Shown: positions 22,376-33,800 of the stretch, piece after piece
How the letters are laid out: the number at the start of each line of letters is the position of its first letter
Numbering within the stretch: position 1 is the first letter of the stretch
DNA from: Marvania coccoides
Taxonomy: Eukaryota > Chlorophyta > Trebouxiophyceae > Chlorellales > Chlorellaceae
DNA length: 64,000 nt
Direction of reading: 5' to 3'
Assembly (NCBI GenBank): GCA_963854735.1
Contig: OY978106.1
Location: forward strand, 434,001-498,000
Notes under the pieces: model-generated
What the model saw: only the letters and a program-made list of their open reading frames with translations
Database searches by the model: none
What the model was told of the DNA's origin: nothing
Translations under genes and position numbers: made by a program

Positions 22376-23858
22376 ATGTTATTCTTGCTGACAACACTAA
22401 TGCTGTCTGCCGGCGTCGCCCGCGGCGCGATTCAGCTCGGCCCTGACGACCAGTTTGCCTTCAATGGCCGGCCGTCTTTTGCCTCTGGCGTTTATAAAGT
22501 GCTCGACGCGTCCCTCCCGCAGGTCATCGGGTTCGCGACCAACGTCGCGTTCGCAGAGAGATTGACCCCCGACGGCACCCTCATCACGCTCGTCGGCTGG
22601 ATGGAAAGTTTCCAGTGCTTGGCTGACAACGCCTACGTTTACACAGGAACGGGGTCAAACTACCCCAAAGGGCTCGTGGTTCCTGTGTGCGCAGCCCACC
22701 TCCTGGAGGACGGCATTCTCTACACGCTAATCTCCGAAAGGGACCCTCTAGAAAACACAGCGTGCCCCGCTTTGGCCGAACTCAAGGCCTACCAGGCTGA
22801 CAACTCCGGGAACGCCACCATCCTGCACCCCTCGGGGTCTTACACCGTCGTGTCTTCAATGACACGCCTCCCCTACTTGTGAGCGCCTCGCTTTTCCCCT
22901 TTAAACCCTCCTAAACTACCCGCTCTCTCGGTTTCTTTCTCTCTCGCGTTTGCTTGGTTTTTCTTGCATTCAACGGACTGGAACAAACCCCCCCCTCCCC
23001 CCCCCGCGCTTTTCCTTGCCCACCTGCAGCCCTGAATCGATGGCAACCGAGTGCACCAACACTTCAGCGCCTGATCTGGGAGTGAGCCCTCCGCTGGGAG
23101 CCACCGCCACCATTCCCGACGCCGACCCTGGGGAAAACACTTGCCCTGAACTCCCGGCGCCCAACACCAGCCTTGATTTTGGGCGCGGCGTGTGGGCGTT
23201 CAACTCTTCAGTCGAAGAACCGGGCTACGTTGTCATCCAGGTCAGGATACTCTTGATTTGCATTAATGCTAAATTATAATTACGGAAACGTTGGAGCTTG
23301 TCGCCCCTCCATCTCGACTTCTTTAATTCAATTAATTGTGAACACTGTTCGAGTGAATTTTATTTTATTTTTGCGAGCTTTTTCCGACCCGCTTGTCCTC
23401 TTTTTCAAACGCGACTGCAGAACGGTATTGAGTGGGGAACGGCGGGGTGGGGAGCAGGCCTGTTATCTGGCAGAGACCCTCTCGACGCCTACACCACGAG
23501 AGCGATTGTAGTCGGCCACAAATGCATCGACGCTGACACTGATAACCTCGTTTCCAAGTTCCAGCGGCGGTGGACCAACGGCACTATTACCGCAGGCTAC
23601 ATATGCCAGACCCGCACCATCGCTGCGGATGGGAAATCGATGACCATTATGCATTCTGAAGGTGGCAATGGTGCTGTTGAAGAGGATGTTTTTGTGTTTC
23701 TTAGAGAAATCCCAGGCGAGGTGGCACGCACCTGCGCCGTTGTAGCGGAATCTCAGGGGGAGAGCCCCGCGCCGGCGCCCTCTGGCGCAGTTTCGAAGCG
23801 CTTGACCGGCTTGTTGGCTGCCGTGGTGGCTGTCATTTTTTTTACGCTGGTTGCTTGA
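22376..23858 (+). CDS. Orphan secreted protein, possibly GPI-anchored
   Basis: Exons 22376-22878, 23030-23240 and 23421-23858 (GT-AG) give 383 aa. It begins MLFLLTTLMLSAGVARGA, a strong signal peptide. The body is acidic, with about a dozen cysteines and several N-glycosylation sequons (NAS-like sites, NTS, NSS, NGT). The C-terminus has a Pro/Ser spacer (ESPAPAPSGA) followed by a hydrophobic end, LTGLLAAVVAVIFFTLVA, with no charged residues after it. That is the layout of a GPI-attachment signal. Two halves share features (GW.., RDPL, a Cys pair), which hints at an internal duplication, but this is weak. I recognise no domain. An extracellular or wall location is inferred. Confidence 0.7.
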
Positions 23859-24244
23859 AGCGGTAAAACACGTGCACTTTGAAACCGCGCATGGAATCAA
23901 ATTTTGAGTTGTAGTTATTCCTAATTTTTTGATACTTTTTTGCATGCATGACGAGGCTGCAACATTTACTACGGCATATGAAAAAACCTACGGCGCAGCT
24001 TTTTTCTACTTCTTTCAGAGTATTTGTAGAACCCCCACTCCCCCCTTTTTATTGTTTCTTGATAATCAATGTGCACATACTTATTATTCAGTCATATTTC
24101 TTCCTTCCTGAAATTACCAGCTCAAATTTTGTTCAGCATCAGGTTTTGCAGGTTCAAGACTTTGTTTTCTTTCAGACAAAACGCCACTTGTAAATCCAAT
24201 CTACATTCTTCCGTCATATTTATGCGCATCTTGCATTCCCTCTC
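23859..24244. other. Convergent 3' intergenic region
   Basis: AT-rich 3' flanks of two converging genes (orphan secreted protein and GH127). No coding sequence, repeat or RNA is recognised. Confidence 0.5.
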
Positions 24245-27200
24245 CTAAGAATCAGCCACCATCCCTTCGGCCTCTCTTCCTCCTCCCTTCACCTCCACCG
24301 CTGCATCAGGCGCCCGCCCCTCTTCAAAATTGAAGTACGCAGTGTAGTGCTCATCCACTACATGTCCCACAGGCATGATCACGTACTGCTTTGTCTTTCC
24401 CGAGAGCAGGCGCGCGCCCTTGGGGTAGCGGTCGGTCACAGGGCCCGCCAAAAGCAATAGAAAGTCATCGTCAGTTGTGGTACCGGCAGCGACATAGGGC
24501 AGCGCTCCCACGGCGGTCGCAGCCCCTCCAGAGCTCAAAATTGTGTTTTCGTCGCCCTTGAACGTGGCGGCAGCGAGCTCTTCGGCGGAATCTGCGCTGG
24601 AAGAGCTATGCAGGCGCTTGAGCAGCATCGTAAAATTAGTAGAGTCGCTGCTGCGCTGCAGGTAGTGCCCTGGGTAGGACATGCTCTCCAGAGAAAAGAG
24701 AACGTCTCTGCCTTGGGATTTGGACCCCGGCAGCAGCGGCGCGGCCAGCTTGAAGGTCGCAGCCATGGCGCTGGCATGAGATTTTTGAAGCTGTGACAGG
24801 GGGCGGGCGAAGAGCTCTCCGCTGCGGGGGTCGGCCTGCAGCCGGAGTTCTTGGTTGGACGCGCACCCAGGCCGGCGGTGGAGCACTGAAACGAGGCGGG
24901 TGGGGTCGGGAATGGCCGAAACTGCGGAAGCGATGTCCCTTCAGATAAAAAGAAAACAAACTAGAAAGGAAACGTTGAGTTACTATATTTGAATTGAATG
25001 GAGGGGGGGGTGATGGAATTTAAGCTATAATTAGAACGCGCAGAGCAAAGAAGAATGAATTTTTATGTTGATATGCAATTTTGACGGCTGCCGTTTATTG
25101 TTTTTTTGTAATAATTGTCCCCCCGTCGCTTACTTGTGGTCCAGATCGATGTCCCAGTCGCCTTCGCTAATTCCCACCATGTGGAAGGGACCCATGACCA
25201 CCGCCTTGAGGGCCTGCAGCGCCTTGCGGGAGTCGTTGAGATCCTCGGTGGCCACGCGCATCGCCATCTCGATTTCCACTACGAAAAAGAAAGCAAGAAA
25301 ATGAAGACCGTCAAGACCAGCCACAATAATATTTATTTGTTTTTCCTATAACAAGGAAAAGAAAGAAATTGTTAAACAATACTTGCGTGTATCGCCGTCA
25401 CTCCATTCAGGCCCAAGAATGACGTAATCTGCGCCCTGCCCAAACTTGGGAGGGCCAAACTCCAGCCCCGACAACTCTGAACCACCCATCAACCCTTCTA
25501 GTGACCCAGCAGACGCCCGTGGCAGCTCATTAACGCTTAAACTCCGCCCATTCAAAAATATCTTCACCGCACGCACGCCCGCTCCTCCTCCCCCTGCTCC
25601 GTGCTTAAGCCACGCTGGCAGCCTCCAGTGCAGGTAGAACTCTGCGGCGGCAGTGCCGTTGGCGACAGCGGCAGCAGAATTTGCAGGCGGAGAGACGGAA
25701 ATTTTGATCGTTGACTTGGCGACGTTTACCGTCTTTGAGGCTGCGTTTTCGCGGTCGTTGGGGACGGTGCTGTACAGGTCTGCGGATTGGGCGACGGTGA
25801 CCCCTAGCTCACGCCAGCGGAGGGTGCTGCTTACGAGTTGGTTCACGAAAAGGTTGGGAACGGCGGCGACGGCAGCGGAGGGTTTTGCTGGGGTGCTGAT
25901 GGCGGCAGGGGAGGCCTCAGCGACAGCAGGGGCGGCTCCTTCCCACCAGAAGTAGATAGAGTCGGCCATTTTTGAGAAGGACTCCACGGCGGTGCCGTAG
26001 CAGCACCTGCGGTTTCAAAGTTTCAATGGTTTCAATGGTGCGTGTATCGGTGGACGGCTGCCGAGCGGGGTCTCTTTAATCGGCCGTGGAAGAAAAAAAT
26101 GAAAAGACATATAGAAAGTGCATATGGATAAATAAATTGCCGAAAAAATAAACAACTGGGCGAATAAATACACGAGTAATTACGAGCGCACCAGAACGTG
26201 TTGAATTTGTCGCCCCAGCCGTGCGTCCACGCGCGAGGGTTGTCGCCTTTTCCTCCCTCGTGACCTGCAGTAGGAGAGAAAAAAATCATCAACGGCCATT
26301 CAAGCGATTATAAATAACAGCGTCAAAATTAACCCGCCTCCCACCAATTTGTACATCATAACTACTTAGCAATAGTTACTTACCAAGCGGCATGTAGTAG
26401 ATGTACTGCCCAGGCCCGCCCAGCTCATCCTCCAACGACAAAGTGCTGCCCAGTACAGAGCTTGCCCCAGGGTCTTCAGGCCAGGAAACCACGCTGTGGT
26501 CGACGGGCCTCGAATTTGCAGCATGCGCAGCGTCAGCAGCCGCGATGGCGGAGCGCTGCGCTGCGCTGAGCGCCTGCGGCAGCGGGTGAGCGTGGCTGTG
26601 TGCATGACCGTCTTCGGCGTTGTTGCTGTGGCTGTGGGGCACCCTCTGTACCCCCATCACGCCGTTGAGAATGGCGCGCTCGTAAAAGTCGGCCAGGTCT
26701 GCCCGCCCGGTCCACCGAAAGAGCGACCGAGCGATCTTGAGGACGTTGTAAGTAGTGCAGCTCTCCTGCACTTTATTATTTTATTTTGATTTGAGGTTCA
26801 AGAGTAATCAAATAGCGTGAGCGACTAAATAATAAAATAAAATAAAACAGCTGCGTGTAGTTTAGAATGCAACAATCGCGAACCGCACGCCAAAAACCTC
26901 CTGAGCAACTCTTAAGCTTAATCAAAATCACCCCCTACCTCGGTGTTGGCAGCAGCGTCGGATTTGTTGATGGCATTGCCCAGGGCCTGGGGGTCACCCC
27001 ACCGTTCGAACCAGTTGGAGCCTCCGGTGCTGAAGGAGTGGCTGGAGGTGACGGCGGAAAAGAAGTTGGCGACGGCGGCGGCGGCGGTCTCGTCCCCGGT
27101 GGCCTCGAACCGGCTGACGAAGCCGTTGACCTGGGCGAGGTGGGTGTTGGCGTGGAGGCCGCTGAAGACGTCGTTGCCTGCCACCAGCGGGTCGAACCTA

Positions 27201-28384
27201 AAAAAGAAAAAAGAAAAAAAAAGGGCAGTGTTTGAAAAAGAAAGAATTTTGGGGTGAAAGATAGATCGAGAAAAATGCCGAAATTTGTCCATAAACTAAA
27301 GTAACTCACCAGGCAGGTTTGTCAAACATCGCGGCGCACGCCGCCCACTGCTTATCGCTCGTTTCGATGCTCAGCTGGTATAGCACGTCATTCATGCCAC
27401 CAAACTCCACTTCCAAGACCTGGTGCCAGTGGTCCACGCCCTGGGCGCGCACCACCTCGGCGCTGCGGCCGCAGAAATAGCCAGCCATGGCAGTGAGCAC
27501 CGGCAGAGCTTGAGGGTTGCCAGACAGGCGGTGCTGGTCCAGCAGGCCGGCCATGATCTTGTGGATGACGTAGTAGGGCGCCCATACCGGCTGCAGCGAC
27601 TCCAGGCGGTCGAAAAACGACTTGGGAAAGGCAGCCAAGTACCTGAAAAAAATAATGGGGAAAAATGTTCAAAGTATCCAAGTTTAAAATAGAAAGGTAT
27701 ATAAAAATCAGTAGTAGTGTGGGTGTATTATTACCCGTCCTCGAAGATGCCTTGGCAGGCTGCCAGGCCTGCGATGATGCCGTCGGCTCTGGCCTTGAAG
27801 GCCTCGTCGCCGATGCTCTTGTAGGCGAAAGCCAGCGCAGAGAGGTAGTGCCCGATGAACTGGCCCCTTACCTCGACCTATTTGGCAGTCAAGTCGGTAT
27901 CTTTCAGTTAAACGTTGGTTTAAAAAAAAAAGTCAGACGAGCATTTCGTTCATCACCCCTCACACAAAGAAATCAGGATTGGATAGAATTACAATTATAA
28001 TTATCGTCGTTAAAATCAATATCTCGTGGCGTTGCAACTCACGTTGGAGCCCTCCCAACCGCCGTAAGACTGCCCTGGGGCGGGAAGCCCTGCGGTGGTT
28101 CTAAAGTTGAACAGCAGGTTGTCGGGATCCAGCAGCAGCAGGTACTCGTGGTTGAGCTCCTGTCCAGCCCAGAAATCAGAGCCCTCGTTGAGCTCGACAT
28201 CCTGGAAGAAAAAAAATAAAACTAGTTGTTGAGCTAAAATTGCAACGCTGCTTGTACTTAATCGGCGCGCCGCGTTTTTCTTAGCACAGATTACCTGGAG
28301 AGAGAAGGGTTTGATGTCAGCCCGGGCGTGGAGAGTGGCCAAAATGGCCACTAAAAATGTGATCTTAAAATATTTGCACCCCAT
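24245..28384 (-). CDS. Secreted GH127 beta-L-arabinofuranosidase (DUF1680) with AbfB-like tail
   Basis: Hydrolyses terminal beta-L-arabinofuranosyl residues, as on hydroxyproline-rich wall glycoproteins. Exons: 28295-28384, 28043-28201, 27735-27877, 27310-27642, 26939-27197, 26384-26765, 26192-26264, about 25387-26006, 25134-25278, 24245-24938, giving about 965 aa. A signal peptide (ITFLVAILATLHARA) is present. GH127 landmarks: LLFNFRTTAGLP, GHYLSALA, WAPYYVIHKIMAGLLDQ, TGGSNWFERW with a candidate acid Glu306, ESCTTYNVLKIAR (329-), ERAILNGVMG and FWCCYGT (Cys481-482). In HypBA1 the Glu and Cys of ESC plus the Cys pair hold zinc and supply the nucleophilic Cys; all are kept. A His-rich insert follows residue 360. 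The last 200 residues include FSLESMSYPGHYLQ, like arabinose-binding AbfB. The exon 8 donor is uncertain: GCAAGT at 25386 or GTGACG at 25401. Confidence 0.9.
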
Positions 28385-28529
28385 TTTTCAGTGCGTATCC
28401 GTCTGCCCCAAGGAGAGATTTAGTATCGAGCCATTCAGAAGTAATGTTACAAAAATTTTAAATAGCATTTGGGCTGGCATGGTATTCACTGTATAAAAAG
28501 AAGAAATCATTTTTCAAATTACCAAGCAT

Positions 28530-28639
28530 TCTATATTTTCTATATTTTCTATATTTTCTATATTTTCTATATTTTCTATATTTTCTATATTTTCTATATT
28601 TTCTATATTTTCTATATTTTCTATATTTTCTATATTTTC
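28530..28639. repeat. 9-bp minisatellite (CTATATTTT)n
   Basis: About twelve nearly perfect head-to-tail copies of CTATATTTT. Because the period is a multiple of three, it makes a spurious reading frame repeating Tyr-Ile-Phe. It lies 150 bp upstream of the GH127 start codon on the opposite side from the coding region. Confidence 0.95.
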
Positions 28640-29476
28640 ATTTCATTGCGACTTGGTGTGAACATACTAGCTAAGATTGTGAAACCTGGCGGTTTGTCTA
28701 CTTCTGAGAGTTGGCCTCCCTTCCCATGATCAGTTGGTAAACTAGCATGGAGAGCTTACCCCACTTTCAAGGTGCTCTGCACCTATTATGCAATGACAAT
28801 TGAACCTCAAAATGGTGATGCAGTTCAGCTGAGCGCCGCTTGCGATGTTTGTGGCCTATTAGGGAGAGGCTGAAAGCAAAGGAGAATTGAATTGTGATTG
28901 GCTTAAAATTTGGGGTGAACATAAGAGGCGAGATTGTGAAACCTGGCGGCTTCTCCATCTCCCTATTGAGAACTCTTCCCTGCTTTCTTATTGTCAAATA
29001 GCATGGAGCTTTTCACGTATCCAAAAATGAGCTATTCTACAAGAAAAATACTGAGTGGAGAAATGCCTTTAAATTATAATAATATCAAGAAAGGAAATAA
29101 AGAGGAAAATATAGTAAAACTCGTTTATTTATTCATTCATAAACAATGTCCTTGTGCCGCGCGGCACGTCATCGGTCTCGCTAAAACTTTCGTCGGGCTA
29201 TACACCCACCACTATACTCGCTCAAACGATGATATCACGATGTAGCTCCGAAACATTGGGCTTGACCCGCCGCGGCAAAATTCCACACTCCTGCGACCAC
29301 CGCCGCTCCTCTTTTCGTCCAACTAAACACCCAAATAGCAGCATCTTTCCAAACCCACGCACTATATCCACGCGCATAGACACCCATGCCTTCCGCCACC
29401 AATGAACACTATGTGAAAAAGTAAAAAAGAACTTATACAAGAGCATTGAATGAAGAAAAATAATACGCTACTCATT
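28640..29476. other. Intergenic with direct repeat; possible unspliced 3' exon of the next gene
   Basis: Apart from the direct repeat, the minus-strand frame 29222-29440 reads SVHWWRKAWVSMRVDIVRG and ends HRDIIV. It looks more protein-like than its surroundings and could be a terminal exon of the glycosyltransferase-like gene, but I could not find a splice that joins the two in frame. Confidence 0.35.
28657..29010 (+). repeat. Diverged direct repeat pair (28657-28753 and 28915-29010)
   Basis: Two segments of about 97 bp share GTGAACATA, AGATTGTGAAACCTGGCGG and a distal AAAcTAGCATGGAG/AAATAGCATGGAG in the same order and spacing, 258 bp apart. Intervening bases differ. They look like an old tandem duplication or two copies of a small element. 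No coding capacity. Confidence 0.7.
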
Positions 29477-30479
29477 CTATCTACTGCTTCCGGGCATCTT
29501 CACGCAGCTCGTATCCAAGTCCAGCTTGTGCATCTTGTTAACGCCGGCAAAATTAAGAAAGTAGCTCTCCTTCTGAAACGTGGAAAATTCGTGCTTTGGG
29601 TCAGCGGCGTTTTGAATAAACCAGTTGGCGTTGAATTTATTCGGCAAAACTGTGTAAGAGCTGTTGGATAGTAGCTCGTACCCCAGTGCCGCTTGCATGA
29701 AATGAATCTTCCGGGGGTGCCCGATCGCTGTTTTGTAATATCGATAGTACAAATTTTCCAAAAATGAGCCGTGGTATTTAGGCTGCGGAGAAGAAAAGGA
29801 AAAAAGTGATAAAAAGCAATCCAGAAGCGCGAAAAGGGTTAAAACCAGATGAAAAACTGGCAGAATAGAATGCTTTATTCATTAATCGTGGACTGCTCAC
29901 CTGGCCAACTATCAAATTTGCATTCAGCACTCTTCCCGTCTTTATTGTGAACCCAGCCAGCTTGAAGTACTCCTCCGCCGTGGCCTCCCACCCCATATTC
30001 TGCTGCACCTCCAGCCGCACCTCGACCGTGGGCTGGCTGAACTCATCCACCATAGCCAGCGGCGCACCGACGGCAACGACGGCGTGAATTGGCGGGGCAT
30101 GGCACGTAGGAAAGATGTTATCGTCCATCACTACCACGTAGTCGTAGTCGTGGCTCCACGCCTGCGAGAACGCCACCAGCTTCTGCATCGAGTACAGCTC
30201 CTCCGGCTTCTCCAAGAGCGTGACGTTGAAATCGAAGGGTTCCTTTACGACAATGAAGTCGTAGTTGTGCCGCCGAGCGTAGGATTTCTGGCTCTCCATG
30301 ATCAGTTCTGTGTTTTTGGACTGCGAACCCAGCGTGAAGGAGGCGACGATGACTGAATGTGGCTGGGATGCAACGTTGAGAGGGCCAAACACCCAGTAGA
30401 AGAGGCCACAGAAGAGGACGAGGCATAGGTACTTTGCTGCAACCTCTTTTCGATTGACTCGGGCCATGGTTTTCGTCAT
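29477..30479 (-). CDS. Type II glycosyltransferase-like protein
   Basis: Exons 29901-30479 and 29477-29782 (GT-AG, phase 0) give 294 aa. A short basic N-terminus precedes one membrane span (YLCLVLFCGLFYWVFG), the layout of Golgi type II glycosyltransferases. The lumenal part begins SVIVASFTLGSQSKNTELIM and continues SYARRHNYDFIVVKE, KLVAFSQAWSHDYDYVVVMD, VDEFSQPTVEVR, MGWEATAEEYFKLAGF and HFMQAALGYELL. The pattern is that of nucleotide-diphospho-sugar transferases (GT34 or nearby), in which VVVMDADI carries the metal-binding DxD. Here the motif reads MDDNIF, so the DxD is altered. The family level is uncertain and the 3' end may be incomplete. Divergent from URB1 over 328 bp. Confidence 0.65.
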
Positions 30480-30807
30480 TTGGTGTTATGTGCCACTATT
30501 AGATTATTCAAAGGTGCGAAAGAATGACCACAAACGCTCTGGCCATGAAATACACGACTTTTTAATGAAGTTGCTGTTTTTTATAGTTTATAAATACACC
30601 GCAAATGGGCAGAATTTCATCATTTGACGCTTCTTCTGAAAATGGCGCTCCCTCAAAATAACTCTCTCAAGTCTCCAAAACAGAGGCTTGCAATGCATTT
30701 AGCATATTAAAATTTTCGAATAATTTAATTTAAACCAATTGAAGGCGCGCGCCGCACCGATGGTGACTCCTTGAAAAATAGTTGTGTATGCATTGAGACT
30801 TTTTTAA
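30480..30807. promoter_or_regulatory. Probable shared divergent promoter, GT-like gene / URB1
   Basis: 328 bp between two start codons on opposite strands, AT-rich. No TATA box is clearly placed. The call is positional. Confidence 0.35.
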
Positions 30808-33800
30808 ATGGAGAAATCGGATGATCAAGTGGCAGGAGAAATCCTTCATCTCCTCCAAAACCCAAGAGATGCGTCCAGCTGCCAAAAAGGCCTTTCCCAG
30901 CTGCGCTCGGTCTTGAGCACATGCACCAATGCTCCTGGTGTCTTGAGATGCCTGATGGCTCAGAGCCCCCGCTTGGACCTTCTAGCGATTTGGGACTCGC
31001 AGACAAAGGTGAATTCGTGTCAACAAATTGTCCGGGGTCTTCCTTTTGCACTTTGAAAAAAAATGGACATTTACATAATTCTCACCGCCGTCGCTTCAAT
31101 AAACTCGATATATTGCAGTCCCAGGATGATCACTTCGTGGCGTCGTTGATGCTCACCATCGCCGACGTCCTCAGCGCCGCATCCAGCGTCAGCGGAGGCG
31201 ATGCACTAGAAATTAAGTCCGCCGCCGCTGGCCTTGCCTCTGCCATCCTTTCTCGCCGCATAAAATCAATCTACTCCCACCTGGCGTCCCAGCGCCACTT
31301 CCGCTCCACCGCTTCGCTCCTCCTACTGGCTTCCATCGCCTCTTTGGGGCCTTTCCATGCCAGAGAGCTCGTTAGGACCTTCGATTTCACCCTCTCTGCC
31401 CTTCCGGCGCTCGCCCGGCCGCCAAAAGGCCGCAAGGAGGAGAGCGAGCGGCAAACCATCGAGCGCTACCGCCGCGAATGGGTCTCCCCCGACCCTTTGA
31501 AGCGCCCCGCCAGGGCTGCGTTTGTTAGCTTCACTCTGGCGTTGCTTCGAGCGGCGGACGCTAATCTGCTGCCAGAAGTGGCGGCGCTGAGGGCCGTGGT
31601 GGGGGGCATGCTGCACCGGCTTGCGGCGGACCCTCCGCAGGTGCAGTGCGAGGTGCTGCGCGTGCTGCAGAAGCGCGTCCTGGGCGCAAAAGCCACGCTG
31701 GGCCCCGCTGCCAAGGCTGTGATTTTTTCTGACGCTGCGATGGGGCAGCTAGCTACGATCTGCGCGCAGGGGGAAGACGAAGTCGATGAAGAGGACGGTG
31801 CAGAGGGAGGAGAGACTGGTGCTCCTTCAGAGGATGAAGATGAGGAGGAGGAGAAGAGGGAGGCAAAGCGGGCAAAAGTGGAGGCGAACGGAGCTGCATC
31901 TGCGCTTCGAAGGGCGTCAGACCTGGCGTTTAGCATCTTGGGCGCGTTGATTGTCGATCCAGTCCACGGTCTGGCCACCAGCAGTGAGACGGCGGCTGAG
32001 CATCGCACCTTTCTGGGTGCTGCAGGGCTGAGTTACGGACAGCGCCGCCTGCTGCGGTGGCTGCAGCGCCTGCGCCTCTCGGAGTCGGCGCTGCACGGCG
32101 AGCTGCTCGCCGCTAGCGTGCAGCACGACGCTGCATTGGCGGCCGCGTTCTTATTGGCGCCGCCGTTCCCTCTGGAGCCTGCACCGGCGGGGCGGTGGCT
32201 GGTGCACGCGGGAGCGGTAGGCACCCTGCTGCAACGCGTTGCGGCCACCCCTGTCGGCCTCCTGGAGCTCGCAGAAAGGCAAGATAATTTTGTATACTCT
32301 TTTGTACCATCAATTTTTGGTTGATACTTACCTTATTTTTTGCTCTGATTTTTTTATTTTTTATTATTACGGTTTGTTACTAAATTTCAGTTTTCTGTGT
32401 GTCTTTTACAGGGGATTGCCACCTCCGGAGGTCTCCAGTCGCCAAATGCAGGCCGCTCTGCAGTGCTGCCTCCCGCCGTCCCTCCCGCGAGCTGCCCTCT
32501 CCCGAGGAATCCAACACGAGAACGCCTTGGTGCGCCACTCGTCGCTGTGCCTCCTCTCCCACATGCTCACCGCCCTAGACGCCCTGCTGCAAGCCGCTGC
32601 AGCTGCGGAAGCAGCGCTGCCTGCCACCTGCGTTGCTCCGCTCCGCTCTCAATGGCAAAAAGTGTCAACAGATGTCCGCCAAGCGGCGCGTGCGAGTCTG
32701 CCCGACCTCCAATCGGTGCTGGCGCAGCTCTCCGCGCTTGCAGACCCTATCAGAAAGGGTTATGAGAGCCAAAACGGCACGGATTCTGAGGCGACTCCAC
32801 ATGAGGAAAAAATCTTGCTGCTGAGCGCTGCGCTGCACGCGCTGCAGCTGTGGCTACGCTGCTTCCCTGCGGCGCCGGCTGAGAGCAACTTTGACTTAGA
32901 GAAGCTGGCAGCAGGGGCTTTGCCCTCTCTTCACCCGCTGCTACAGATGCAGGTGCTGGCTGCGCTGGAGGCAGCAGCCGCAGAGGGTGCCGCCACCGCA
33001 GTGCGGCGGCCTGGACCTGGTGCAGGGGCGGCCATGCCTGCCATGCTGCGCCTGCTCGCTGGCGCGGAGCGGAAGCAGGTGAAGCGTGCGGCAGCAGGGT
33101 GGCTGGCCCACCGTTTGAGCGGCACAGGGCTGTTTGAAGCCAATCCCGCGGAGGGGGTGGTGTGGGTGGATCTACTGGGGACCTGCAGCGCCGCGGGGGC
33201 GCCAGAAGCTGCTTTCTTCGGCGACGCTGTGGCTTTGGTGCTGCGCCGCCCCGACGAATTCTTTCTTTCTACCGGGGAAGAAAGAAATGTGCCGGAGTGG
33301 AGCCTGCTGGTGCTGTGCGTGCTGCGGCAGGCGGTGCGCGTGCTGGGGTCGCAAAAGAAAGACTCAGAAGAGAAGAATGCGGTGGCAAGATTCGCAGCTG
33401 CAGGGGCCGCCCTGGTGACGCTGCAGCAGCGCAGCAGGGAGGGGGTGGGTGCGGCGGCGACAGCCCTGTTGCGCGTGCTGCGCTCCGAGGCGACGCGCCG
33501 CGTCCCAGCCGACGCTGAGACAGCTGCAGCGGGTTCAAAAGGGCGAAAGCGCAAAGCAGCGGACAGCGGGGACGCCGCCGGGGTGTCTGAGATGCTGGAA
33601 TCGCTGGGAGAGGAAGCGGAGCCTGTATCCCAGCTGTTTGCGTGGCTGCAGAGCCTGGCGAAGAGCTCAGAGCGGGAGGCAGCGAGAACGGCAAAAATTG
33701 CGAAATTAGGGGCTGGCGCGGCGTTGGCAGACCAAGAGCCGCTCGACACGATGCCGTGGGAGCAGTTTGCCGCGGTGGACAGCGCGTGCGAGGCTGCAGC

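Noticed and set aside
28469..28729. ORF with repeated Tyr-Ile-Phe
   Set aside because: It is created entirely by the 9-bp minisatellite; no start context or flanking gene structure.
31771..31900. Acidic stretch first read as a separate gene's nuclear signal
   Set aside because: It lies in frame within URB1 exon 2 and is a normal acidic loop of the protein.
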